From contig JALFSR010000014.1 of NCBI GenBank assembly GCA_022778745.1, positions 1-44,782 of the forward strand: a stretch of DNA of 44,782 nucleotides. Direction: 5' to 3'. Source of the DNA: Clostridiales bacterium (GTDB lineage Bacteria > Bacillota > Clostridia > Lachnospirales > Lachnospiraceae). A program made the position numbers and the translations under genes. Position 1 is the first letter of the stretch; each line of letters opens with the position of its first letter. The notes under the pieces were generated by a model. It searched no databases and was not told the DNA's origin. It saw only the letters and a program-made list of their open reading frames with translations. This document shows, in pieces, positions 34,782 through 42,523 of the stretch.

Positions 34782-35891
34782 TCAGTCTGTCTGAAATAGA
34801 GATTGTAACAATCCTTGCTGCTGCTTAATATCGAAACAATAATTTGACTTTAATTGCTCGATATATATTCTTTTATAGACTGCATTTTCTTTTATTTTTT
34901 TTGCCCAATAATTTGCAGAAGCATGAATATCAACAAAAATACAATTTTCGCTTAATTTTACTTCTTCTGATATTGTATTGCTCAATATAATCCGCAGCCC
35001 TGCCACCTGTGCCTCAATTCCAACAATTGGCAGACCTTCAAATCTGGATGGAAGTAAAAATAAATCCATTGCCTGCAATAGCTCTGGGACATCATTTCGC
35101 TGTCCGAGAAAACATACATGATCTTCTAATCCATATTGTTTTACAAGTTTCTTAGCCATCTCCATGTCTGGACCTACACCAACAGAAAGCAGCATGGCAT
35201 TTGATTTTATCATTACTAATTCTCGAATAATGTCAATTAAAAATTTAATATTTTTTTGATAGCAGAAATTTCCAATATGACCAACAACAAATTTGTCATT
35301 TAATTCTAATTGTGTTCTTACTTTCTCTCTTATTTCCTGATTATAGACAAAACGATCTGCATCAATTGCATTTTGAATCAGCTGCAAACGTTTTTGAGTA
35401 ATGACAGACTGTGGAAACATCCATTGTCCTGCTTTTTTAGAACATGCAAAATAATCCGTTGCCCAATGCACTAAAAACTGCTTAAAAATCGTATGAAGCA
35501 AGAGCCTTATATTCCGCTTTATAGGATTGTGACTGTCAATACCTGCACTATGACTGTGTACAATTACCTTTTTCACGCCGCAATCTTTTGCAGCCTTTAC
35601 CGCCATTGAATTAAATGCCTCAGATATATTAAAATAGGCAATCGTATAGTTTTGCTCCATAATCAATTGCTTCACTCTTTTGTATTGTTCTATTGGATGC
35701 TTCAGAGACGGTATTTCATAAAGATTTGATCCATATGCCTCTAAATACTGTGCGAGTTCTTCCTCTCGATTAGTCGTAAGAAAATCAAAATGAACTTGCT
35801 TAGAAGATACCATTTTTAATACATTTAATAAGTATTTATCAATCCCACTATGTTTTCCATCTATAAGATACCCTACGAGTATTTTTTCCAT
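34782..35891 (-). CDS. GT4-family glycosyltransferase
   Basis: 369 residues of GT-B fold. The C-terminal nucleotide-sugar domain shows FVVGHIGNFCYQKNIKFLI, VSVGVGPDM, VCFLGQRNDVPELLQAMDLF and LLPSRFEGLPIVGIEAQVAG, the last holding the E-x7-E motif of retaining GT4 enzymes. The N-terminal acceptor domain has HSHSAGID. The sequence resembles EpsF-type proteins of exopolysaccharide loci. It adds a sugar to the growing unit from a nucleotide donor in the cytoplasm. AGGAGG sits right before the ATG. It is only nine bases after the next GT2 gene, which supports cotranscription. Confidence 0.92.
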   Translation of the reverse strand: MEKILVGYLIDGKHSGIDKYLLNVLKMVSSKQVHFDFLTTNREEELAQYLEAYGSNLYEIPSLKHPIEQYKRVKQLIMEQNYTIAYFNISEAFNSMAVKAAKDCGVKKVIVHSHSAGIDSHNPIKRNIRLLLHTIFKQFLVHWATDYFACSKKAGQWMFPQSVITQKRLQLIQNAIDADRFVYNQEIREKVRTQLELNDKFVVGHIGNFCYQKNIKFLIDIIRELVMIKSNAMLLSVGVGPDMEMAKKLVKQYGLEDHVCFLGQRNDVPELLQAMDLFLLPSRFEGLPIVGIEAQVAGLRIILSNTISEEVKLSENCIFVDIHASANYWAKKIKENAVYKRIYIEQLKSNYCFDIKQQQGLLQSLFQTD

Positions 35892-35900
35892 TTTTTCCTC

Positions 35901-36968
35901 CTACCGATTCTGCTTTAATCGAGCAAAAATTGCTGGGCATTTATTTTTCACTACATAGATTACTTCTCCCATCAGCCAGCATCCTCCTACATTTTTTTTG
36001 CGGATGCATATCGCAAGCAGCTGCAATATACGATTGTCTGGCGCAAGATATGGCACAAGCTGCTGAAATACTTCCGATTGAAAGCATTGTCTGATCCAAT
36101 CTCTTTTTTGTTTTTGACTCATATGAGAACGAGAATCACAATTGCGCTGTAATGCTGACAAAAAATATCTGCAATAAATTCCTGCAAGAATTGTTTTCAC
36201 TGTTCGATTTAGACATCCCCACTGTTTGTATAAATCCAAAAATAACGAAATACGTTTTACATGCAGTTCAAAATAATCTTCCAAATATTTGGATGTCAAA
36301 TTTCCATTATCACGTATTGCATAATGATATAGCATATCACAAAGTAAATTGACAGAAGTCATAAACTGAATTGCCTTTGTATTAAATAGAACATCTTCAA
36401 TCATTGTAATTTTCTCAAACTGAAGATGATACTTCCTAAGCCACGCCAACTCATATGCCTTATTCCATGCATATCCAAATAATGTCTTTTTTTCTAGCTG
36501 AATCACTTCTCTATAAATTTGCTTTTGTGAAGTGAGAAATTTTGTCTCACAATTAATTTCTTTTTTATAATCGAGTGAACCAGCCTTATTCTCATACTCT
36601 TCCACTAAGCCATAAATCACCATCTGCGCTTTATTTTTTTGCAGAGACTGTTCCACACTTTGCAGCAGAGTACATTCCACCCAGTCATCCGAGTCTAAAA
36701 ATAAAATATATTCCCCTGTAGCCTGTTCCATTCCTTTATTTCTAGCATTACTCAACCCTTGATTGCACGTCAGATGAATCACTTGAATTCGTTCATCTTC
36801 CTGACAAAATTGATCACAGAGCTTTCCAGAATTATCATCGGAACAATCATCCACTAAGATCAGCTCCCAATCTTGATACGTCTGATTTTTCACACAGGAT
36901 ACCATTCGTTCCAAATATTTTTCTACACGAAATACTGGCATTACAATGCTGTATTTTCTATTACACAT
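35901..36968 (-). CDS. GT2-family glycosyltransferase
   Basis: 355 residues from ATG 36968, which is six bases after AGGAGG; the longer frame to 36995 starts inside this leader. The N-terminal GT-A domain has YSIVMPVFRVEKYLERM, DDCSDDNSG, GLSNARNKGMEQATGEYILF and LDSDDWVE. The C-terminal half is helical and rich in Cys and aromatic residues, as in EpsJ/CpsJ-like enzymes. Substrates are unknown. The coding DNA looks more AT-rich than the flanking housekeeping genes, as is usual for horizontally shuffled glycan genes (impression, not measured). Confidence 0.9.
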   Translation of the reverse strand: MCNRKYSIVMPVFRVEKYLERMVSCVKNQTYQDWELILVDDCSDDNSGKLCDQFCQEDERIQVIHLTCNQGLSNARNKGMEQATGEYILFLDSDDWVECTLLQSVEQSLQKNKAQMVIYGLVEEYENKAGSLDYKKEINCETKFLTSQKQIYREVIQLEKKTLFGYAWNKAYELAWLRKYHLQFEKITMIEDVLFNTKAIQFMTSVNLLCDMLYHYAIRDNGNLTSKYLEDYFELHVKRISLFLDLYKQWGCLNRTVKTILAGIYCRYFLSALQRNCDSRSHMSQKQKRDWIRQCFQSEVFQQLVPYLAPDNRILQLLAICIRKKNVGGCWLMGEVIYVVKNKCPAIFARLKQNR

Positions 36969-37037
36969 GTATATCCTCCTAATGCTGTCACGCATTTTGC
37001 TCTTTCTTAAATAAAAAAATGTTCCTTCTTCACAAAA

Positions 37038-37823
37038 TCAAAAACTTCCATTATACTTTTCATTCAAATATTTTGCTTTAAAAAATGATACAAGCTTCTT
37101 TCCCCATTTAATCTTTTCCATACTGATTACTGGTATTTCATGATACGCAATCTCTTTTTGGTGTATCCACACATTTAATAAGATTTCGCTGACTCTTCCA
37201 ACATATCTCGCCTGAAATGCATCATATTCCGTAATATCTACTTGTTGTTCCAAATTTTCCAAAATCGGAAACAGCCACTCACAGTATTCATAAAATAATT
37301 CTTTTTTCATAATGAACATATTAAACATATGTCCTTTTCTCTGACTCATTACCCATTCAAATGCTTCTTCATATGCTGGACAAAGCTCTTTTATTATATT
37401 TTTTGTAATTTCCAGATGTTCTTTATAATGTGTATGAGCATAGTGAGACCCAATTGTCTCTACCACATAATTTCTCTTTTTTGGCAGTATCACATCATAT
37501 TTTTTCACAAGACGCTTTACCTGTCTTTCTGTTAGAACAAGCTCGGACGGTTGTTTTCCTAATCTCTTTATCGGTGGTACTACAGTAAAATAACGTCTGT
37601 AGTGAACAAGTCCATAGTAATCTGCCTGCACATTTTTCCACATCCAATACATTCCTGTCAATTCACAGTACCACGGATTTTTTTCAGAAATATTTTCTCC
37701 TTCATCATCCCCTTGATAGCCGATTGGCTCTTTTCCTTGCTTTCCTACATGTACAGGAAGGTAGCAAGAATCCTGTGGCATCCAATATTTCTTATGTGCC
37801 GCAACAATAATTTTTACTTTCAT
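37038..37823 (-). CDS. DUF4422 protein, probable glycosyltransferase
   Basis: 261 residues. The opening KVKIIVAAHKKYWMP, the middle CELTGMYWMWKN with YYGLVHYRRYF and the later GHMFNMFIMKKELFYEYCEW are typical of DUF4422, a family found in capsule and exopolysaccharide clusters of Firmicutes and regarded as glycosyltransferase-like. The reaction has not been assigned. There is no signal peptide or membrane helix, so it is cytoplasmic. A clear AGGAGG lies before the ATG. It is preceded by the zinc-ribbon gene at 27 bases. Confidence 0.85.
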   Translation of the reverse strand: MKVKIIVAAHKKYWMPQDSCYLPVHVGKQGKEPIGYQGDDEGENISEKNPWYCELTGMYWMWKNVQADYYGLVHYRRYFTVVPPIKRLGKQPSELVLTERQVKRLVKKYDVILPKKRNYVVETIGSHYAHTHYKEHLEITKNIIKELCPAYEEAFEWVMSQRKGHMFNMFIMKKELFYEYCEWLFPILENLEQQVDITEYDAFQARYVGRVSEILLNVWIHQKEIAYHEIPVISMEKIKWGKKLVSFFKAKYLNEKYNGSF

Positions 37824-37850
37824 CGTATTCCTCCTGGTCTTTAAACCATT

Positions 37851-38096
37851 TTACCAGTAACCACGTTCCCAATGATCATAAAATGGCATGGGACGGTAAA
37901 AGCATAAATCCTTTGGATCTGCCTGCTGATAAAATCTAATTAACTTTTTGCGTTCCTCTAAACCTAAGTCAACCCAATCCAGAAAGTCAATTTCACAATT
38001 TGCCATAGCTGAGCTACACCTTGTACATTCTAATTCACGCAATAGGCTTACCATTCTAGTATGTCCACATTTTGGACATATAAATACATACATCAT
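37851..38096 (-). CDS. small zinc-ribbon protein of unknown function
   Basis: 81 residues. CPKCG near residue 8 and CTRC about 20 residues later form a four-cysteine zinc ribbon. The rest is an acidic and aromatic tail with LGLEERKKLIRFY and a C-terminus rich in Trp and Tyr. ATG 38096 follows GGAGG by eight bases; the longer frame to 38126 contains that site. I do not recognise a function. It lies inside the glycopolymer operon between an LCP ligase and the DUF4422 gene, so a role in glycan assembly or its control is possible, but small zinc-ribbon proteins are often unrelated to their neighbours. The 144 bases upstream contain only short ATTCAATT-type repeats. Confidence 0.65.
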   Translation of the reverse strand: MMYVFICPKCGHTRMVSLLRELECTRCSSAMANCEIDFLDWVDLGLEERKKLIRFYQQADPKDLCFYRPMPFYDHWERGYW

Positions 38097-38240
38097 TGTT
38101 CTATCCTCCACACATCGATGATTCAATTATTCTTATCAACGGTATTTTCAATTGAATAATCTTCAATTGCTCTGTGGAATACACGAAAAAATTATTTTCT
38201 ATAAATTTTTTCAAAATTTTATTTAATCTGCTAAAAAGAA

Positions 38241-39866
38241 TTACTCTCCATAAACAACTGACTTTAATCCCTGCTGATTCGCTGTAAAGTCAATCCCAAG
38301 AACTTCCTGTCCGCCAACAACTAAATTCTGCCATGTTCCATCCATTGGAATACGATTTTGCACAATGTCATATTTCATGTACGATACTAATTTTGCAATC
38401 ATCTTTGTCAAATCAATATCTTTAATATCAGTTGTTATATCTGGAAGAATCATTGACATTACATCATAAAGTTCTTTCACAGATGCCGTCTTTAACTGCT
38501 GAAATAATCCATCTAACACTGTTCTCTGGCGTTCCGTTCTCGCAAAATCAGTCCCAATATAACGGATTCTTGAATACCCCAACGCCTGCTTTCCAGTTAA
38601 TTGATGAGTTCCTGCCTGTGCCAGCTGTCCTTCATTCACTGGAAGTCCCTGCAAAGTATTAATTTCTGCGATATATCCATTTAAATATCCCAATTCCTGC
38701 GGCGTTACTGTGATAGGCACTCCACCCAATTTATCAATGATACCCATAAACGAAAAGAAATCTACTTTTGCATAGGAATCAATCGGAATTTTAAAATTAT
38801 CTTCAATTGTCTGCATCATCAATGCCGCTCCACCCATCTGGTATGCATGGTTGATACGGTTTTCTCCATATCCAGGAATCGTCACATAACTGTCTCTTAA
38901 AATTGACGTCATAATAATCTTTTTTGTATTTTCATTAATCGACAGCACGATAATTGCATCGGAACGACTCGCATCTCCATTTATTCTCTCGTCTGTACCA
39001 AGAAGCAGTATATTTTTCACTCCCTTTTCTTCTGCCCATACATCTTCTGAACGTTTTTGGCGGTCAACTGACTCATAATTTGTCTTTGAAATATTACTAT
39101 AAACAAAAATAAATGCTCCAACTGCTGCAATCGCTGCAATTAATGCAGTAATAATCAAAGCTATCACAACTACTTTCCATTTTTCTGTTTTTTTCTTCTT
39201 TGGAGTCATGTTTCTTCTTTGAGGATTTGATACGGAATTCTGCGGTCTTGATGCAGAACCTTGCACTTTTTGTTTTGTCGGTGCTGTGTTTGCTACTGTC
39301 CGTCTTGTCTGTTCTGTATTTGTTGCTGTCCGTCTCTGCGGTGCTGTATTTGCTGCTGTCCGTCTTGCCTGTTCTGTATTTGTTGCTATTCGTCTTCTTG
39401 GTTCTGTATTTACTGTATTTTGTCCATTTTTTCGATTGTTTCCCATCGTGTCAGACGATTGGTGAATCGTTCCAACTGGCTGTCGAACGGGGTTCGAATT
39501 AAAATTATAGTTTCTCTTTTCCTCCACTGTACCAACTGGCTGTCGAACAGGTCTTTTTCTTTTTACCTCTGGCATCGAACTGCTAGATTCGTTTTTTTGC
39601 TGCGGCTCTGTCACAGTGCCTGCCTGTCGATGATTTTGTACAATTTTTGTCGTCTTCTGCGGCTGACTTGCCAAACGAGATGGCTTATTCTGCAAACTAC
39701 TCGTTTTTTGCTGCGAGGATCGTTCTAGCTTTTGCTTCTGAATATTCGGCTGTACTTTTTTGGGTGGTAACTCTTCTCCTGCCTCTAATCGTTCTGCCTC
39801 TAATCTATCTTGTATCATTCTTGCGCGCTGCAAAATTCTTATTTCTTCATCTGTTAATTTTGCCAA
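38241..39866 (-). CDS. LCP-family ligase with long repeat-rich cytoplasmic tail
   Basis: 541 residues. The first ~225 residues are predicted cytoplasmic and disordered, rich in Gln, Asn, Arg and Thr, with a 10-residue tandem repeat (NTExxRRTxA and NTAPxRRTxT, about 152-200) and two VRQPVGT copies. One membrane helix (231-256) leads to the LCP domain: NILLLGTDERI, SRSDAIIVLSI, TSILRDSYVTI, INHAYQMGG and LTGKQALGYSRIRYIGTDFAR. LCP proteins join lipid-linked glycopolymers to peptidoglycan. TTG at 39866 is the start, with AAAGGA about ten bases before it. It is second in the operon, after the initiating transferase. The tail might bind nucleic acid, lipid or an operon partner (inference). Confidence 0.9.
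   Translation of the reverse strand: MAKLTDEEIRILQRARMIQDRLEAERLEAGEELPPKKVQPNIQKQKLERSSQQKTSSLQNKPSRLASQPQKTTKIVQNHRQAGTVTEPQQKNESSSSMPEVKRKRPVRQPVGTVEEKRNYNFNSNPVRQPVGTIHQSSDTMGNNRKNGQNTVNTEPRRRIATNTEQARRTAANTAPQRRTATNTEQTRRTVANTAPTKQKVQGSASRPQNSVSNPQRRNMTPKKKKTEKWKVVVIALIITALIAAIAAVGAFIFVYSNISKTNYESVDRQKRSEDVWAEEKGVKNILLLGTDERINGDASRSDAIIVLSINENTKKIIMTSILRDSYVTIPGYGENRINHAYQMGGAALMMQTIEDNFKIPIDSYAKVDFFSFMGIIDKLGGVPITVTPQELGYLNGYIAEINTLQGLPVNEGQLAQAGTHQLTGKQALGYSRIRYIGTDFARTERQRTVLDGLFQQLKTASVKELYDVMSMILPDITTDIKDIDLTKMIAKLVSYMKYDIVQNRIPMDGTWQNLVVGGQEVLGIDFTANQQGLKSVVYGE
39279..39415. repeat. 30-bp tandem repeats within the LCP gene
   Basis: About four to five imperfect copies of a 30-bp unit (CTGTATTTGCTGCTGTCCGT core) encode the 10-residue repeat of the LCP tail. 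The unit length keeps the frame, so copy number can vary by slippage without breaking the gene. Confidence 0.75.
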
Positions 39867-39900
39867 AGAAACACTTCCTTTCGTCTCCTACTTCTATGCA

Positions 39901-41301
39901 TTATCTAGCGCCTGCCCTCTGAAAAACGGCAATACATGTCTTAAGAATAATTTTAATATCCAATGACAAGGACCAATTATCAATATATTTCAAATCTAAT
40001 CGTACTACTTCTTCAAAATCCTCGATATCACTTCGTCCGCTTACCTGCCACATACCAGTAATTCCCGGCTTGATGCTCAATCTGCGCTTATGATATCCTT
40101 TATACTGCTTAAATTCATCAACTGTCGGTGGTCTTGTTCCGACTAAACTCATATCTCCCTTTAAAACATTAAAAAACTGCGGAAGTTCATCAATACTTGT
40201 CGCACGAATAAACTTTCCAACTTTTGTGACACGCGGGTCATCTTTCATCTTAAACATCAGACCCTTCATTTCATTTTTTTCCATCAAATCTTTTTTACGC
40301 TGTTCTGCATCCATATACATCGAACGGAACTTATAAATATAAAAATATCGTCCGTTACGCCCCACACGCTTTTGCTTAAAAAACAGTGATCCTGGAGATT
40401 CAATCAATAAAAATGGTGCTAAAAAAACCGTCACAACAAGTGTAATAGCACAGCCAATTAAACTTCCAATAATATCCATCAGCCGCTTTAACATCATTTT
40501 TTCTCCGTCAAAAAAATTCGTCGCAAACGAAACAACAGGATATGCCCCTAATAATTCTACCCGCTTATTAAACTGTTCCATTTCTGGAGTAATTCCCATA
40601 TTTAAATGAACAACAATACCCATTTTTTCTAATTCCTCTATCATCTTAGATATCCATTGTTCTCTTGGATTTTCTGTATAAATAAAAACATCATCTACAA
40701 CTTGCTTTTTCATATAAGAAAGCATTGTACTGCAATTGGCTACAACTGGAACATTTCCAATTGTCTTTCCAACTTCATCTACATCAGTTAAAATTACTTG
40801 ATCTACGATCGGATTCATATCAGTTCCATCATTTAATGTATGAATTACCTTTTCTGCTTCTCTTTTTTCTGCCACAAGCAGCATTCTTGGCATCCATTCA
40901 CTGTTTTTCTTCTTTAAATATGTTTTCAACTGACATCTTGCGATATAATCAAATATAATATCCAATACACATGTAATTAAAAATGCTCCTCTTGAAAAAT
41001 CATCTGCATTTTTCGTAAAAAATAATAATCCAACCGCAAATGCGCCTACAATTATAGTAGTTTTACATATACTCATTAATTCTTCTATATTGGCACGCTG
41101 CAGAAAATATTGACTAGAATTAAACAACAATACCACAATTAAATAAGCAACTAAAAATGTATAATTATTTGCCCACACAATAAAGCGTCCTAAATAAAGG
41201 TCAATCCATACATAAGATGCAATAAGAAACGCAGCTATGAGGCATATTATATCTATTATGAACATAAGCATTCTAATATAAATATCCCTGTTTTTCGTCA
41301 T
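39901..41301 (-). CDS. polyprenyl phosphoglycosyl transferase (initiating enzyme)
   Basis: 466 residues. Four to five N-terminal membrane helices, a central nucleotide-binding-like region (~140-260), one more membrane segment (~280-305), and the catalytic C-terminal domain: YIYKFRSMYMDAE, the ATSIDELPQFFNVLKGDMSL stretch, GTRPPT and SIKPGITGMWQVSGRS. These mark the WbaP/CpsE/EpsL group that moves a sugar phosphate from a nucleotide sugar to undecaprenyl phosphate, the first step of a Wzy-type pathway. It is the first gene of the operon, behind the promoter at 41336-41364, with TTAGGAGAATC as ribosome binding site. Glucose- or galactose-1-phosphate are usual substrates; N-acetylated sugars are also possible. 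Confidence 0.95.
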   Translation of the reverse strand: MTKNRDIYIRMLMFIIDIICLIAAFLIASYVWIDLYLGRFIVWANNYTFLVAYLIVVLLFNSSQYFLQRANIEELMSICKTTIIVGAFAVGLLFFTKNADDFSRGAFLITCVLDIIFDYIARCQLKTYLKKKNSEWMPRMLLVAEKREAEKVIHTLNDGTDMNPIVDQVILTDVDEVGKTIGNVPVVANCSTMLSYMKKQVVDDVFIYTENPREQWISKMIEELEKMGIVVHLNMGITPEMEQFNKRVELLGAYPVVSFATNFFDGEKMMLKRLMDIIGSLIGCAITLVVTVFLAPFLLIESPGSLFFKQKRVGRNGRYFYIYKFRSMYMDAEQRKKDLMEKNEMKGLMFKMKDDPRVTKVGKFIRATSIDELPQFFNVLKGDMSLVGTRPPTVDEFKQYKGYHKRRLSIKPGITGMWQVSGRSDIEDFEEVVRLDLKYIDNWSLSLDIKIILKTCIAVFQRAGAR

Positions 41302-41335
41302 ATGATTCTCCTAACTCCTGATAGTCTAGTAGTTC

Positions 41336-41364
41336 ATTATACACTAAACTACTTGAAATATCAA
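41336..41364 (-). promoter_or_regulatory. main promoter of the glycopolymer operon
   Basis: Minus-strand TTGATA (41359-41364), 17-base spacer and TATAAT (41336-41341), about 35 bases before the first ATG. Two direct TACTTGA copies (plus strand 41350-41356 and 41371-41377) lie 21 bp apart on either side of the -35 element, a possible regulator site. Confidence 0.75.
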
Positions 41365-41394
41365 CTAATTTACTTGACAGAACATTTTTCGTAT

Positions 41395-42294
41395 TTATTG
41401 TTCTATTTTTGTGTGAAAATGGACATCCATTTGTGGAAATGGAATAGTAATTCCTGCTTCGTCATATGCATCTTTTACTTTTTCTTTGATGTCTCGAAGT
41501 ACTGGCCAATAGTCATCCACTGTTGTCCAAAAAAATGCTTTTACAATAATTGCACTGTCTTTTAAATCTCCAATAAATACTTGTACCGGCGGATCTTCCA
41601 AATGATTTTCTCCCTTTATGACCTGCTCCATAATCTGCTTTGCCTTTTTTAAATCTGAACCATAGGAAATTCCTATTTCTAATTCAATTCTTCGCTTTCC
41701 CTCTCTTGTCACATTCGTAACACAATCTTTTGTAAGAAGAGAATTCGGAACAAAAATTGTTTTTCCATCAAGCGTCATAAGTATTGTATAAAGAAGTCCA
41801 ATCCGAGTTATATTTCCTTCATGTCCATGCTCATCAATAATATAATCACCATAGCGAAACGGTGTCAAGCAAAGTAATAGAACTCCGCCTGCAAGGTTTG
41901 CAAGATAATCTTTCAGTGCAATTACAACACCAATAGCAATTGAACCAACAAGTGTAAACATCGGACCTAACGGTAAATGAAAAATTTTTGCTACATATAA
42001 GAAAATTGCTACATATCCAATCGTCCGGATTGTTCCATTTGCAATCGCACGCATCGTATCATTTGCATGATAATGAAGCAAGGCACGATCTATAATGGTC
42101 TCAATCCACCGAATTAATTTTTTTCCTCCAATTATTAATATAGCTGCTACTATAATTCTTAAACATAACGTTACCAGGTTCGGAGCGATCTGATCAAACA
42201 ATGACTTTACTTGCTGTTCATTTACATCAACTTCCATACCCATCACGGAATTTACAATATCTTCCACAAAAGCATTCAAACTCTTCTCCTCCAT
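41395..42294 (-). CDS. MscS-family mechanosensitive channel
   Basis: 299 residues, close to the size of E. coli MscS. Three membrane helices (about 37-60, 90-108, 112-140) end in the pore-lining TM3 with VGSIAIGVVIALKDYLANLAGG. The cytoplasmic beta and alpha-beta domains follow (PFRYGDYIIDEHGHEGNI, FVPNSLL). It opens on membrane stretch to release solutes during hypo-osmotic shock. The ATG at 42294 has no ribosome binding site before it; GGAGGAG inside codons 1-3 is well placed for a TTG at 42279 (codon 6), which may be the true start. No terminator is visible between it and the glycopolymer promoter. Confidence 0.93.
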   Translation of the reverse strand: MEEKSLNAFVEDIVNSVMGMEVDVNEQQVKSLFDQIAPNLVTLCLRIIVAAILIIGGKKLIRWIETIIDRALLHYHANDTMRAIANGTIRTIGYVAIFLYVAKIFHLPLGPMFTLVGSIAIGVVIALKDYLANLAGGVLLLCLTPFRYGDYIIDEHGHEGNITRIGLLYTILMTLDGKTIFVPNSLLTKDCVTNVTREGKRRIELEIGISYGSDLKKAKQIMEQVIKGENHLEDPPVQVFIGDLKDSAIIVKAFFWTTVDDYWPVLRDIKEKVKDAYDEAGITIPFPQMDVHFHTKIEQ

Positions 42295-42379
42295 AAGTTC
42301 ATTTTTTTCTATTTTACCTTGAATTCAGTTATATTGCAACTATTGTTCACAGAATCGTAAGAATTTTTGTCAGCGTATT

Positions 42380-42402
42380 CAAGAATATCTTCCGTATTCT
42401 TG
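42380..42402. promoter_or_regulatory. inverted repeat overlapping the aroC -35 element
   Basis: CAAGAATA (42380-42387) and TATTCTTG (42395-42402) are perfect reverse complements around seven bases. The right arm overlaps the -35 hexamer, so a bound dimer would block polymerase. Confidence 0.5.
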
Positions 42403-42428
42403 CTACTTCTTCAATTCTATGTTACTAT
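42400..42428 (+). promoter_or_regulatory. promoter of aroC
   Basis: TTGCTA (42400-42405), a 17-base spacer and TACTAT (42423-42428), giving a leader of about 90 bases. Confidence 0.7.
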
Positions 42429-42442
42429 ATTAACGAATCAAT

Positions 42443-42499
42443 TGCGTAAATCCTCTGCACACTTTCCCTCATTGGGTTTTTGCTCACAGGCATTACGCA
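42443..42499 (+). promoter_or_regulatory. structured aroC leader
   Basis: TGCGTAA (42443-42449) pairs with TTACGCA (42493-42499) to close a 57-nt domain. Inside it CCTCTG faces CACAGG and CCC faces GGG. None of the known riboswitch or T-box consensus elements is visible. It ends about 15 bases before the GGGGG ribosome binding site. Confidence 0.4.
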
Positions 42500-42523
42500 T
42501 GAATAAATAAAAGGGGGTTCACT

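Noticed and set aside
39261..39728. 155-codon plus-strand frame with CICCCPS-like repeats
   Set aside because: The cysteine-rich repeats are the antisense reading of the 30-bp repeats that encode the LCP tail; no ribosome binding site is present.
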